From Pseudomonas viridiflava (GTDB lineage Bacteria > Pseudomonadota > Gammaproteobacteria > Pseudomonadales > Pseudomonadaceae): a stretch of DNA of 64,000 bases. Positions 1-8,981 of the stretch are shown here, piece by piece (within the stretch, counting starts at the first letter, position 1; the number at the start of each line of letters is the position of its first letter). The notes below the pieces were generated by a model that saw nothing but the letters and a program-made list of their open reading frames with translations, was not told the origin of the DNA and ran no database searches. A program made the translations under genes and the position numbers. The stretch covers positions 1-64,000 of the forward strand of contig NZ_UTHA01000019.1 in assembly GCF_900582195.1 (NCBI RefSeq), written 5' to 3'.

Positions 1-309
1 CCCCAACGGGAAGGGTTGGCGGTCGATAAATTGCCCCGGCACCAGCTCCAGTCCCCACACGCTCATCAATTGACGATAGTCGCGCTGGTACTGCTCGCGT
101 TCGGCGAACCACTGGCTGGCACTGATGCCGGACAGTTGCTTGAGCAGATCAGGGTCGGCGACCGCGATGAAATCCACGGCAATCGGGGTGTCGTCGTTGG
201 CTTTCGGGGCGACGTCGAGGGTAAGGCTGTCGAGGTCGACTTTCGGCCCGAAGAACGAGCAACCGGCCAGAGCCACCAATACCAGTGTTAGAAAAAGTCG
301 TGTATGCAA
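1..309 (-). CDS. tssJ: T6SS outer-membrane lipoprotein TssJ (partial, C-terminus beyond window)
   Basis: This strand encodes a lipoprotein leader, MHTRLFLTLVLVALAGC, ending in a clear lipobox (L-A-G-C), followed by a beta-rich sequence. In the T6SS, TssJ is the outer-membrane lipoprotein that anchors TssM of the membrane complex. The only start that keeps the leader is TTG at 309; no in-frame ATG lies upstream near it. The gene diverges from tssB, the position lip3 (tssJ) has relative to hsiB3 in the P. aeruginosa H3 cluster. About 103 codons are visible and the 3' end is outside the window. The assignment rests mainly on lipobox plus position; sequence recognition of the body is weaker. Confidence 0.75.
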   Translation of the reverse strand, partial: MHTRLFLTLVLVALAGCSFFGPKVDLDSLTLDVAPKANDDTPIAVDFIAVADPDLLKQLSGISASQWFAEREQYQRDYRQLMSVWGLELVPGQFIDRQPFPLG

Positions 310-536
310 AATGAATTTTCCTTTTCACGAGCCTGTCCAAAAATGTTTTTGCTTGCTTTTTTATAGACCTGTTCTAGCGTCTTGGGTAGTTCGGTTCCTA
401 CAGCCGAATCAAGAAGGTTTGTCAAAGGAACGACAGGTCATCTGCCTCCCTTTCTAACCTACGGTCCAGCAAGGGAAAGCGATGAACGGGCCTCCCCGAT
501 GCATTGCGCCCGCTCATCGCATCGGAGTCCGCCGTC
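310..536. promoter_or_regulatory. Divergent T6SS promoter region
   Basis: This 227-base gap separates the divergent tssJ and tssB genes and must hold both promoters. It is locally AT-rich around 335-375. I could not find a convincing sigma-54 (GG-N10-GC) element or an unambiguous -35/-10 pair, so only the location is supported. A GGAG at 524-527 serves as the tssB ribosome binding site. Confidence 0.5.
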
Positions 537-1079
537 ATGGCAGAAAGTACTCAGCACAAGCTCGACCGGGTGCGCCCGCCCCGAGTGCAAATCACTTACG
601 ACGTCGAAATCGGCAACGCCATCGAGAAAAAAGAATTGCCACTGGTGGTCGGGATCCTCGCTGACCTCTCGGGCAAGCCGCTCGAACCACTGGCAAAACT
701 GACTGACCGGCGTTTTACCGAAATCGACCGTGACAACTTCAACGAAGTGCTCGCCTCGATCGGCCCGCGCGCCACGCTGCAGGTCAACAACACCCTCAGC
801 GGCGACGACAGCAAGCTCAATATCGAACTCAATTTCAAGCACATCGACGACTTCGATCCGGTCAGGGTGGTGGAGCAAGTCACCCCGCTGCGGCGCCTGT
901 TCGAAGCCCGCCAGCGCCTGCGAGATCTGTTGACCAAACTCGACGGCAACGATGACCTGGACAAGCTGTTGCGCGACGTCATCGCCAACACCGAAGGCCT
1001 GCAGGAAATCAAATCGGCCCGCCCGGACACCGCTACCCCGGCCGCAGACGCCGAGGCCCCGGCCGAACCGCAAGCCTGA
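537..1079 (+). CDS. tssB: T6SS contractile sheath small subunit TssB
   Basis: The 180-residue product (MAESTQHKLDRVRPPRVQ...) has the conserved TssB/VipA pattern: N-terminal RVNI-like 'PRVQITYDVEIG', then 'ELPLVVGILADLSG' and the C-terminal helix that pairs with TssC. TssB and TssC form the contractile sheath that propels the Hcp tube. I chose ATG 537 over the upstream TTG at 504 because GGAG sits 9 bases before it and the extra residues do not look like TssB. It is first in a same-strand run to tssH, with tssC 30 bases downstream. The C-terminal Pro/Ala/Glu-rich tail is variable in the family. Confidence 0.96.
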   Translation: MAESTQHKLDRVRPPRVQITYDVEIGNAIEKKELPLVVGILADLSGKPLEPLAKLTDRRFTEIDRDNFNEVLASIGPRATLQVNNTLSGDDSKLNIELNFKHIDDFDPVRVVEQVTPLRRLFEARQRLRDLLTKLDGNDDLDKLLRDVIANTEGLQEIKSARPDTATPAADAEAPAEPQA

Positions 1080-1109
1080 TCGTCCACCTAATCGAGGGGA
1101 GAATTCGCC

Positions 1110-2591
1110 ATGCCCGCTTCAGCTCAGAAACAAGCCAGCGACAGTACGACCGAGACACTTTCCCTGCTCGACCAGATCATCCTCGACGGCCGCATGGCCC
1201 ACGATGACAGTCAGCAGGATTACGCCCGTGACATGCTCGCGGAATTCGCCACCCAAGTCCTCGACGAAGGCATGGCCATCGACAAGGACACCGTGGCGAT
1301 GATCAACGACCGCATCAGCCAGATCGACGAGCTGATCAGCGCCCAGCTCAACGAGGTCCTGCACCACCCCGACCTGCAAAAACTCGAAGCCTCGTGGCGC
1401 GGTCTGCACCTGCTGGTGCAGAACACCGAAACCAGCACCCGGCTGAAACTGCGCCTGCTCAATGTCACGCAGAAAGAGTTGCAGAACGATCTGGAAAAAG
1501 CCGTCGAATTCGACCAGAGCGCACTGTTCAAGAAAATCTATGAAGAGGAATACGGCACCTTCGGTGGCCATCCGTTCAGCCTGTTGGTCGGTGACTACAC
1601 CTTCGGCCGTCACCCGCAGGACATCGGCCTGCTGGAGAAACTGTCGAACGTCGCCGCCGCCGCTCACGCGCCGTTCATTGCCGCCGCCAGCCCGCGCCTG
1701 TTCGACATGAACAGCTTCACCGAACTGGCGGTGCCGCGTGATTTGTCCAAGGTCTTCGAGAGCCAGGAACTGATCAAGTGGCGCTCGTTCCGCGAAAGCG
1801 AAGACTCGCGCTACGTCTCGCTGGTGCTGCCGCATTTCCTCCTGCGCCTGCCCTACGGCCCGGACACTTCGCCGGTGGAAGGCATCAACTACGTCGAAGA
1901 CGTCAACGGCACCGACCACAGCAAATACCTGTGGGGCAATGCTGCGTGGGCGCTGTCGCAACGCATCACCGAAGCCTTTGCCAAGTACGGCTGGTGCGCG
2001 GCGATTCGCGGCGCTGAAGGTGGCGGTGCGGTCGAAGGCCTGCCGGCGCATACCTTCCGCACCAGCTCCGGCGACCTGTCGCTGAAATGCCCGACCGAAG
2101 TGGCGATCACCGATCGCCGCGAGAAGGAACTCAACGACCTCGGCTTCATCGCCCTGTGCCACAAGAAAAACAGCGACGTCGCGGTGTTCTTCGGCGGCCA
2201 GACCACCAACAAGTCCAAGGTCTACAACACCAATGAGGCCAACGCCAACGCGCGGATTTCGGCGATGCTGCCGTACGTGCTCGCCGCGTCGCGCTTCGCC
2301 CACTACCTGAAGGTGATCATGCGCGACAAGGTCGGCAGTTTCATGACCCGCGACAACGTGCAGACCTACCTCAACAACTGGATCGCTGACTACGTGCTGA
2401 TCAACGACAACGCGCCGCAGGAAATCAAGGCGCAGTACCCGTTGCGTGAGGCGCGCGTGGACGTCACCGAAGTGGCCGGCAAACCCGGCGCCTATCGCGC
2501 GACGGTGTTCCTGCGGCCGCACTTCCAGCTCGAAGAGCTGACCGCATCGATCCGCCTGGTGGCGACTTTGCCGCCACCGGTTGCTGCCTGA
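1110..2591 (+). CDS. tssC: T6SS contractile sheath large subunit TssC
   Basis: The 493-residue protein matches TssC/VipB in length and pattern. The core includes 'LLDQIILDGRMA', 'LEASWRGLHLLVQNTETS' near residues 90-110, 'GTFGGHPFSLLVGDYTFG' and the C-terminal 'VRLVATLP'-type beta strand that joins the sheath handshake. It polymerises with TssB into the cytoplasmic sheath recycled by TssH/ClpV. A strong GAGGGGAG ribosome binding site precedes ATG 1110. A terminator-like hairpin lies between it and hcp. Confidence 0.97.
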   Translation: MPASAQKQASDSTTETLSLLDQIILDGRMAHDDSQQDYARDMLAEFATQVLDEGMAIDKDTVAMINDRISQIDELISAQLNEVLHHPDLQKLEASWRGLHLLVQNTETSTRLKLRLLNVTQKELQNDLEKAVEFDQSALFKKIYEEEYGTFGGHPFSLLVGDYTFGRHPQDIGLLEKLSNVAAAAHAPFIAAASPRLFDMNSFTELAVPRDLSKVFESQELIKWRSFRESEDSRYVSLVLPHFLLRLPYGPDTSPVEGINYVEDVNGTDHSKYLWGNAAWALSQRITEAFAKYGWCAAIRGAEGGGAVEGLPAHTFRTSSGDLSLKCPTEVAITDRREKELNDLGFIALCHKKNSDVAVFFGGQTTNKSKVYNTNEANANARISAMLPYVLAASRFAHYLKVIMRDKVGSFMTRDNVQTYLNNWIADYVLINDNAPQEIKAQYPLREARVDVTEVAGKPGAYRATVFLRPHFQLEELTASIRLVATLPPPVAA

Positions 2592-2599
2592 CCTGCTTT

Positions 2600-2632
2600 G
2601 CCCCCGCCGCTGCTGCGGTGGGGGCTTTCTCT
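2600..2632 (+). terminator. Terminator-like hairpin between tssC and hcp
   Basis: An 11-bp stem (2600-2610 with 2615-2625, one G-T wobble) with a 4-base loop is followed by TTTCTCT. This is the shape of a weak intrinsic terminator, or of a stem that protects the 3' end of a processed transcript. It sits just after the tssC stop and 41 bases before the hcp start. Effect on transcription is inferred. Confidence 0.6.
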
Positions 2633-2665
2633 ATCTAGCGCGACACCCTTCAGGAGTTTCAAGCG

Positions 2666-3163
2666 ATGGATGCAATCATTCTCGACCTCGGCGGCGACAT
2701 CAAAGGCGACAGCCTGCTCGAAGGTTTTGCGGACAAGATCGAAGTCATGTCCTACAGCCACAACGTGGCGATGCAAGTCACCAACGACGTCAGCAACTCG
2801 GAACGCACCTCCGGCAAACCCCATGTCGGCGAGTTCACCGTGACCAAGTTCATCGACAGCTCGACACCGTCACTCAACGAATATTGCTGCGCCGGCAAAC
2901 CGATCCCCGAAGCCATCATCACCATCGGCCGCAATGCCGCCGAAGGCAGCGGGCAGTTGATGCCTTTTATCGTCTACACCCTCACCAATGTGGTGCTGTC
3001 CAACGTCAGTGTCAGCGGCGGCACCGGCGGCAAACCGGTGGAAACCGTGTCGCTGAACTTCACCAAGATCAAATGGGAACTCACCGCACAGAAAGACGAT
3101 GGCACCAAGGAAGGCACCGCCGCGTCGACCTGGGACATGGCCGCCAACAAGCTTGTCAGCTAG
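2666..3163 (+). CDS. hcp: T6SS tube protein Hcp (TssD)
   Basis: The 165-residue product begins MDAIILDLGGDIKGDSL and continues with 'IEVMSYSHNVAMQV', 'GKPHVGEFTVTKFIDSSTPSLNEY' and 'PFIVYTLTNVVLSNVSVSGG', the Hcp pattern. Hcp hexamers stack into the inner tube ejected by the sheath and can carry small effectors. Length is normal. CAGGAG lies 8 bases before ATG 2666. It lies between tssC and tssE, the usual H3-type position. The hairpin upstream may set its expression apart from the sheath genes. Confidence 0.96.
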   Translation: MDAIILDLGGDIKGDSLLEGFADKIEVMSYSHNVAMQVTNDVSNSERTSGKPHVGEFTVTKFIDSSTPSLNEYCCAGKPIPEAIITIGRNAAEGSGQLMPFIVYTLTNVVLSNVSVSGGTGGKPVETVSLNFTKIKWELTAQKDDGTKEGTAASTWDMAANKLVS

Positions 3164-3178
3164 CCCGGCGCTCTGGCC

Positions 3179-3622
3179 ATGGCAGGCACCGGCATGCGCG
3201 CGCCGCTGTTCGAACGCCTCGCGTCCAGCGAGGCCGAGGGTGCGCGCGAGTTCGATCGGCAGGACTTGCTCGACTCGGTGCACGCCGAGCTCGGGCGCCT
3301 GTTCAATACGCGGCGTGGCCCGCGCACGCTGACCACGCCACCCAGTGTGATCGACTATGGCATCGCCGACTGGAGCGCTTTGCAACAGCAGCGCAGCGAC
3401 GACCGTCGGCGGCTGGCACGGGATATCCGCGAAGCCATCACGCATTTTGAACCGCGCCTGCTGCTGGGCGACGTTCAGGTCAATCCGTTGCCCGGGCATC
3501 CGCAGCAAATGAGCATTCGCCTGCTCGGTGAGTTGCGCAGCGGCCGCCAGCAGTGGCCGGTGGCGTTCGTCATCGAGCCCGGTGGCCAAGGGCTGGAGGT
3601 GCGCCATGAGCGACTCGATTGA
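3179..3622 (+). CDS. tssE: T6SS baseplate subunit TssE (gp25-like)
   Basis: The 147-residue protein carries the gp25/GPW lysozyme-like baseplate domain: 'DLLDSVHAELGRLFNTRRG' followed by 'SVIDYGIADWSAL', 'IREAITHFEPRLL' and a C-terminal beta region. TssE is part of the wedge from which the sheath starts. It begins 15 bases after hcp ends and overlaps tssF by 17 bases, so the two are translationally coupled. Confidence 0.94.
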   Translation: MAGTGMRAPLFERLASSEAEGAREFDRQDLLDSVHAELGRLFNTRRGPRTLTTPPSVIDYGIADWSALQQQRSDDRRRLARDIREAITHFEPRLLLGDVQVNPLPGHPQQMSIRLLGELRSGRQQWPVAFVIEPGGQGLEVRHERLD

Positions 3623-5399
3623 CCCGCAACTGCTCGACTACTACCAACGCGAACTGACCTGGCTGCGCCACGCCGGCAGTCAGTTTGCCGAGCGCTATCC
3701 AAAAGTCGCGCGGCGTCTGGAGCTGTCGCCGGGCGAATGTCCCGATCCGCATGTCGAGCGTTTGCTGGAAGGTTTCGCCCTGCTCGCTGCACGCTTGCAA
3801 CGGCGCCTGGATGACGACTACGCCGAGTTCAGCGATGCGCTGCTCGAGCAACTTTATCCGTTGGCGATGCGGCCGCTGCCGTCCTGCGCCATCGTGCAGT
3901 TCGAGCCTGACCCGAGCAAAGGCAATCTCGACGACGGCTATCCCCTGCCCCGTGACACGCCGTTGTTCGTGACCACCAGCAAGGGCGAAAGCATTCACTT
4001 TCGCACATCGGCCGCCGTGCATTTGTGGCCGATCGAAGTCACCGAGGCGTTGTTGCTCGGCAGCGATGAAGCCCAGGCATTGACCGGTGTGGCCCAGTCG
4101 CGTTCGGCATTGCGCCTGAGTCTGCGCTGCCGCGGTGACAGCCAATGGTCGGCGCTGGGCATCGAGCAATTGCGCATTCATCTGGCGGCATCACCGGTGG
4201 TCAATGCCTGCCTGTATGACCTGCTCGGCGCCCATGCGGTGCAAGTACTGGCAGGTTCGCCGGGCAGCGTTCCGACGGTGGTCAAAGGCTTGCCGGACAT
4301 CGTCGGTTTCGCTGATGACGAAGCGCTGTTGCCGGATGAAGACGGGGTCCATCCGGGCATGCGTTTGCTCGCCGAATACTTTGCTTTCCCGGATAAATTC
4401 CACTTCTTCGATCTGCCACTGGGCGGTGTCTCCAGCGACAGTCAGACACTCTATCTGTACGTCGTTTTCGACCGTGCCCCCGGCAGCCGCGTGCACTTGC
4501 AGGCCAGCGATATCGCCCTGGGCTGCGCGCCGGTGATCAACCTGTTCCCGCGTACTTCCGAGCCGCTGCGCCCTGACGGCACGCGCAGCGAGTATCGGTT
4601 GATCGCCGACAGCCACCGCGAAAACAGTGTCGAGATCCACAGCATTCGCGGCATGCGCGCCAGTTCCAGTGCCGGCGTGCAGCGTCTGCCGGCGTATTAC
4701 GGCAGCCAGCACAGCGGCGGCGAGCAACAGCGTTACTGGCATGCGCGGCGGGTCAACGGCCTGACCCCGAACCGGCTTGGCAGTGATTTGCTGGTGAGCG
4801 TGGTCGACACCCGTTTCGAGCCGCAGACCGACCTGCCCGATTACAGCCTCACCGCCGAGTTGCTCTGCACCAATCGTCATCTGGCGCAAAGCCTGCCCGC
4901 CGGTACGCCGCTGGGTTTCGAGCGCCCTGGGCCGGTTGCCTGGGCACGCCTGCGCAATCCGCCGAGCGCGCAAAGTCTGCCGCGCCTGGACGGTGATTCG
5001 CGCTGGCGCCTGGTGTCGCAACTGACCCTCAATCACCTGTCACTGGTCGAAGGCCCGCAGGCGCTGGACGCGCTGAAAGAGATTCTGCATCTGCACAACC
5101 TGCGTGATGAAGCCAGCGCGTTACGCCAGATCGAAGGCTTGTTGCAGCTCAATTGCCAACGCGTGATCGGCCATGTCGGCGCCGATGCCTGGCGCGGTTG
5201 GCGCAATGGTCTTGAAGTGCAATTGCAGCTTGATCCGCAGCACTTTGTCGGCAGCAGCGCGGTGCTGTTTTCGGCGGTGCTGGCGCAGTTCTTTTCCCTG
5301 TACGCCACGGCCAACCGCTTTGTGCGCACGGTGCTGATGCAGTCCGACAAGGAGGTCAAGGCATGGCAACCCCAAGCCGGCATGCCGCTGTCGCTCTGA
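3606..5399 (+). CDS. tssF: T6SS baseplate subunit TssF
   Basis: The 597-residue product starts MSDSIDPQLLDYYQRELTWL and contains the characteristic 'FAERYPKVARRL', 'DPHVERLLEGFALLAARLQRRLDD' and 'LYPLAMRPLPSCAIVQFEPD' segments of TssF (VasA, formerly ImpG). TssF forms the baseplate wedge with TssG, TssE and TssK. The start is set by GGAGG at 3595-3599 just before ATG 3606; an earlier in-frame start at 3528 lies inside tssE and lacks such a site. The 3' end overlaps tssG by 37 bases. Confidence 0.95.
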   Translation: MSDSIDPQLLDYYQRELTWLRHAGSQFAERYPKVARRLELSPGECPDPHVERLLEGFALLAARLQRRLDDDYAEFSDALLEQLYPLAMRPLPSCAIVQFEPDPSKGNLDDGYPLPRDTPLFVTTSKGESIHFRTSAAVHLWPIEVTEALLLGSDEAQALTGVAQSRSALRLSLRCRGDSQWSALGIEQLRIHLAASPVVNACLYDLLGAHAVQVLAGSPGSVPTVVKGLPDIVGFADDEALLPDEDGVHPGMRLLAEYFAFPDKFHFFDLPLGGVSSDSQTLYLYVVFDRAPGSRVHLQASDIALGCAPVINLFPRTSEPLRPDGTRSEYRLIADSHRENSVEIHSIRGMRASSSAGVQRLPAYYGSQHSGGEQQRYWHARRVNGLTPNRLGSDLLVSVVDTRFEPQTDLPDYSLTAELLCTNRHLAQSLPAGTPLGFERPGPVAWARLRNPPSAQSLPRLDGDSRWRLVSQLTLNHLSLVEGPQALDALKEILHLHNLRDEASALRQIEGLLQLNCQRVIGHVGADAWRGWRNGLEVQLQLDPQHFVGSSAVLFSAVLAQFFSLYATANRFVRTVLMQSDKEVKAWQPQAGMPLSL

Positions 5400-6388
5400 C
5401 GCTGAGCCAACGCCTGCGCCGCGATCCGCAGGCGTTCGAGTTGTTGCAGGCGTTGCTGGTGCTGGAGCGCGAGCAACCTCAGGCCGAACCTTTGGGCAGC
5501 GGCACCTCGCCTCAGGCCGAAGCGGTGAAACTGCGCGGACCACTGACACCGATGTTTGCCATCAGCCAGCTCGAAGCCTTGCGCGAAGAACCGGGTGAGC
5601 CGCTGACGATCGACACGCCGATATTCGGCCTCGGCGGCCCTGACGGCCCACTCCCCTACGCTTATCAGGACTGGCTGCAACAACGGGCGCGGGCCAAGGA
5701 TCATGCGCCGGCGGCGTTCCTCGATTTGTTCCAGCATCGCTTGCTCAGCCTGCTTTACAAAGTGATGCGCAAACACCGGGTCGCGCTGGGCTTCGTCACA
5801 CCGGGAGCTTCACCGGTGCAGGCCCAATTGCGCGCGCTCACCGGTTTGCTGCCCAAGGCTTTGCAGGAACGTCAGGCGGTGCCCGATTGCGCGGTATTGG
5901 CGTGCACCGCGCTGTTTGCCGACGGCCGCCGGTCGCTGGCCGGGTTCGCCGCGATTGTCCGCGAGCAGTTCGCCGTGCCCGTCGAGTTGAGCGCTTATGA
6001 AGGTGCCTGGCGCCTTATTCCAGCCGCCAGCCGCAGTGTGATGAAACCCGGCGGGCGCAATCTGCAACTGGGTCGCAGTGCCGTGGCCGGCACACGGGTC
6101 TGGGATGAACATGCCGGCATTCGCCTGATCCTCGGACCGTTGCCGTCAGCACAGGCCGCTCGCTTCTTGCCGGATGGCGAAGCGCACCCGGCACTGGCCA
6201 GCCTCGCGGCATTGTATTTCGGCCCGGATCTGGAGGTCAGACTGGTGCTGCGGGTCCGCGGTGCCGTGCCGATGAAGCTCAACCGACAGGCGCCGGCCCT
6301 GGTCAGCTGGAACGGCGGGTTGCAGCGTCAGGCCAGTCTCAGCGTGCAAACGATCGAAACCCGCCTTCGTCAGCTGGAGATCACCTGA
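5363..6388 (+). CDS. tssG: T6SS baseplate subunit TssG
   Basis: The 341-residue protein matches TssG (VasB, formerly ImpH): 'FELLQALLVLERE', 'VKLRGPLTPMFAISQLEAL', 'TPIFGLGGPDGPLPYAYQDWL' and 'AFLDLFQHRLLSLLYKV'. It completes the wedge with TssF and TssE. ATG 5363 lies inside the end of tssF and is preceded by AAGGAGG, a near-perfect ribosome binding site. tssH follows after one base. Confidence 0.95.
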   Translation: MATPSRHAAVALTLSQRLRRDPQAFELLQALLVLEREQPQAEPLGSGTSPQAEAVKLRGPLTPMFAISQLEALREEPGEPLTIDTPIFGLGGPDGPLPYAYQDWLQQRARAKDHAPAAFLDLFQHRLLSLLYKVMRKHRVALGFVTPGASPVQAQLRALTGLLPKALQERQAVPDCAVLACTALFADGRRSLAGFAAIVREQFAVPVELSAYEGAWRLIPAASRSVMKPGGRNLQLGRSAVAGTRVWDEHAGIRLILGPLPSAQAARFLPDGEAHPALASLAALYFGPDLEVRLVLRVRGAVPMKLNRQAPALVSWNGGLQRQASLSVQTIETRLRQLEIT

Positions 6389-6389
6389 A

Positions 6390-8933
6390 ATGGAACTGGC
6401 CAGCCTGATCGGGCGCCTCAACCCGGACAATCGTCGCGCCCTCGAACGCGCCGCCCAGCGCTGTTTGCAGCGCGGCCATCACTTTGTCGAGATCGAACAT
6501 CTGTTGTTGGAACTGCTCGACATCGAGGGCGGCGACTTTGCTTTTCTGTTGCCGCGCTTCGGCCTCGAACGTGACGCGCTGACGACGGAGATCAACAAGG
6601 CGCTGGATCTGTTCAAGTCCGGCAGCACGCGCACGCCGGCGCTGTCGTCGCACACCCTCGGCTTGCTCGAAGATGCGGTGGTCCAGGCCAGTGTGTTGGG
6701 GCTCGACAGTATTCGTTCCGGGTTGCTGTTGTTGGCGTTGATCGATCGCGATGAGCGCCGCAGCTTGTTGCTCAACAGTGCCTCGTCGTTGCTGCGGATC
6801 CCCAAAGAAGCACTGCGCGCCAACCTGCTGGAGTGGACGGTGAACTCTCGCGAGCATGTCGGCCCGCGCGCTGTGGCTTCTGCAAACCCGGTACCCCGCC
6901 AGGACTCGGTACTCGATCAATACACCCAGGACCTGACCGCTGACGCCCATGCCGGGCGCATCGATCCGATCGTTGGCCGCGACGGCGAGATTCGCCAATG
7001 CATCGACATTCTGCTGCGCCGCCGGCAAAACAATCCGATTCTGGTCGGCGCGCCGGGGGTGGGCAAAACCGCCGTGGTCGAAGGCCTGGCCCTGCGCATT
7101 GCCGCCGGGGACGTGCCGCCATCGTTGCAGGAAGTCAGTTTGCGCGTGCTGGATCTGGGCCTGTTGCAGGCCGGCGCGGGGGTCAAAGGTGAATTCGAAC
7201 AGCGTTTGAAAGGCGTGATCGATGCGGTGCGCAGTGCCGACAAACCGATCATCCTGTTTATCGACGAAGCGCATACGTTGATCGGCGCGGGTGGTGCAGA
7301 GGGTGGCAGCGATGCAGCCAACCTGCTGAAACCGGCGCTGGCCCGTGGCGAGTTGCGCACCCTCGCCGCCACGACATGGATGGAATACAAGAAATACTTC
7401 GAGAAAGACCCCGCCCTCGCCCGCCGCTTTCAACTGGTGCAGGTTGAAGAGCCGGACGAAATCACTGCCGTGGAAATGCTCCGGGGCGTCGCCGCCAAAC
7501 TCGAACAACACCACGGCGTGCAGGTGCTCGATGCGGCTATTCATGAAGCGGTGAAGCTCTCGCACCGCTACATTTCCGGGCGCCAGTTACCGGACAAAGC
7601 CATCAGCGTGCTCGACACCGCATGCGCCCGGGTCGCCCTCGGCCAGCACGACGTACCGCCGCCGCTGGAAAGCCTGCGTCACCGCCAGAACAGCCTCAAG
7701 GATGAAGTCGAACGCCTGCGCCGCGAACAGGCGACAGGGCTGGATCATCGCGAGCGCATCACCCTGCTGGAAAGCGAATCGACCGGTAACGTGCAGGCAA
7801 TCCGCGAACTGGAAACCCGCTGGAGCGAAGAGCGCGTGGCCGTGCGCGAACTGCTCGATACACGGCGCGAACTGCTGGCCTTGAGCGAACGTGCCGACAG
7901 CGACAAACCCGATGAAGCCACGGACAGCCGCATCGATCATCTCGCCGGGGAGTTGCTGCGCCTTGAGGCCGGGCTCGATGCGATCCGCCAGGACGATCCA
8001 CTGGTACCCGAGCAGGTCGACACGAAAACCGTCGCCGCCGTGATTGCCGGCTGGACCGGCATCCCCGTCGGCAAAATGCTCGCTGACGAAGCCCATGCCG
8101 TGCGCACCCTTGGCCAGCGCATGGGCCAGCGGGTGATGGGCCAGAGCACCGCGCTCAACACCATCGCGCAACGCTTGCAGGCCTACCGTGCCGGGCTGAC
8201 CGATCCGCAGAAACCGGTCGGCGTGTTCCTGCTGGTGGGCCCTACGGGCGTCGGTAAAACCGAAACCGCTTATGCCCTGGCCGATGCGTTGTACGGCGGC
8301 GAACGCAATCTGATCAGCATCAATCTTTCGGAATATCAGGAAGCTCACACCGTCAGCCAGCTCAAAGGCGCGCCGCCGGGTTATGTCGGTTATGGCAGCG
8401 GCGGCGTGTTGACTGAAGCGGTGCGACGCAAACCCTATTCGGTGGTGTTGCTGGATGAAATCGAGAAGGCCCATCCGGATGTGCTTGAGGCGTTTTACAA
8501 CGTCTTCGATAAAGGCCTGATGGAGGACGGCACTGGCTTGGTGGTGGATTTCAAGAACACCGTGATGCTCGCCACCAGCAACGTCGGCGCGGAGCTTTTG
8601 CTTGATACGCCGGTTGCGCAACTCGGCTCCGAAGCCTTCAACGAAGCCCTGCACAAGGTCCTGCTGCAAGCCTTCCGCCCGGCGTTTCTGGCGCGGATGA
8701 CCGTGGTCGCGTATCGGCCGCTGGATGAGGCGACGCTGGAAGGGATTGTGCTCGCCAAGCTTGAGAAGTTGCGTGGACGTTACAAGGCTGCGACCGGCAA
8801 ACAGTTCGAGTTTGATTCAGGGATTGTCAAAGCGGTGCTCGCCAAATGCAGCGCGGCGGGTGCGCGGGATGTCGAGAATGTGTTGATGACCCAGGTGACG
8901 GGGAAATTGGCGGAGTGGGTGCTGGAAACCTGA
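6390..8933 (+). CDS. tssH: T6SS sheath-recycling AAA+ ATPase TssH (ClpV)
   Basis: This 847-residue Clp-family unfoldase has a ClpN-type N-domain (about 1-150) that binds contracted sheath, a first AAA+ domain with Walker A GAPGVGKT near residue 220 and Walker B 'ILFIDEAH', a coiled-coil middle region (about 400-500), and a second AAA+ domain with GPTGVGKTE near 617 and 'VVLLDEIEKAH'. It disassembles contracted TssBC for reuse in the cytoplasm. Length and domain order fit ClpV rather than ClpB, and the position at the end of the baseplate genes agrees. GGAG 10 bases upstream supports ATG 6390. Confidence 0.96.
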   Translation: MELASLIGRLNPDNRRALERAAQRCLQRGHHFVEIEHLLLELLDIEGGDFAFLLPRFGLERDALTTEINKALDLFKSGSTRTPALSSHTLGLLEDAVVQASVLGLDSIRSGLLLLALIDRDERRSLLLNSASSLLRIPKEALRANLLEWTVNSREHVGPRAVASANPVPRQDSVLDQYTQDLTADAHAGRIDPIVGRDGEIRQCIDILLRRRQNNPILVGAPGVGKTAVVEGLALRIAAGDVPPSLQEVSLRVLDLGLLQAGAGVKGEFEQRLKGVIDAVRSADKPIILFIDEAHTLIGAGGAEGGSDAANLLKPALARGELRTLAATTWMEYKKYFEKDPALARRFQLVQVEEPDEITAVEMLRGVAAKLEQHHGVQVLDAAIHEAVKLSHRYISGRQLPDKAISVLDTACARVALGQHDVPPPLESLRHRQNSLKDEVERLRREQATGLDHRERITLLESESTGNVQAIRELETRWSEERVAVRELLDTRRELLALSERADSDKPDEATDSRIDHLAGELLRLEAGLDAIRQDDPLVPEQVDTKTVAAVIAGWTGIPVGKMLADEAHAVRTLGQRMGQRVMGQSTALNTIAQRLQAYRAGLTDPQKPVGVFLLVGPTGVGKTETAYALADALYGGERNLISINLSEYQEAHTVSQLKGAPPGYVGYGSGGVLTEAVRRKPYSVVLLDEIEKAHPDVLEAFYNVFDKGLMEDGTGLVVDFKNTVMLATSNVGAELLLDTPVAQLGSEAFNEALHKVLLQAFRPAFLARMTVVAYRPLDEATLEGIVLAKLEKLRGRYKAATGKQFEFDSGIVKAVLAKCSAAGARDVENVLMTQVTGKLAEWVLET

Positions 8934-8981
8934 GCCTGCGCTTTGCAGGGACGCATTCGGATCAACGACGCAGGAACACAC

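Noticed and set aside
310..536. Sigma-54 promoter for the T6SS operon
   Set aside because: Some T6SS clusters use sigma-54, but no GG-N10-GC element with a plausible match was seen between tssJ and tssB.
1119..2522. Long open frame opposite tssC
   Set aside because: It is a shadow of a well-conserved gene on the other strand, caused by high-GC codon use; the product is low-complexity His/Arg/Val-rich and matches nothing. The same holds for long frames opposite vgrG (11877-13238, 22053-23126), mqo (32570-34039) and ligD (39921-41078).
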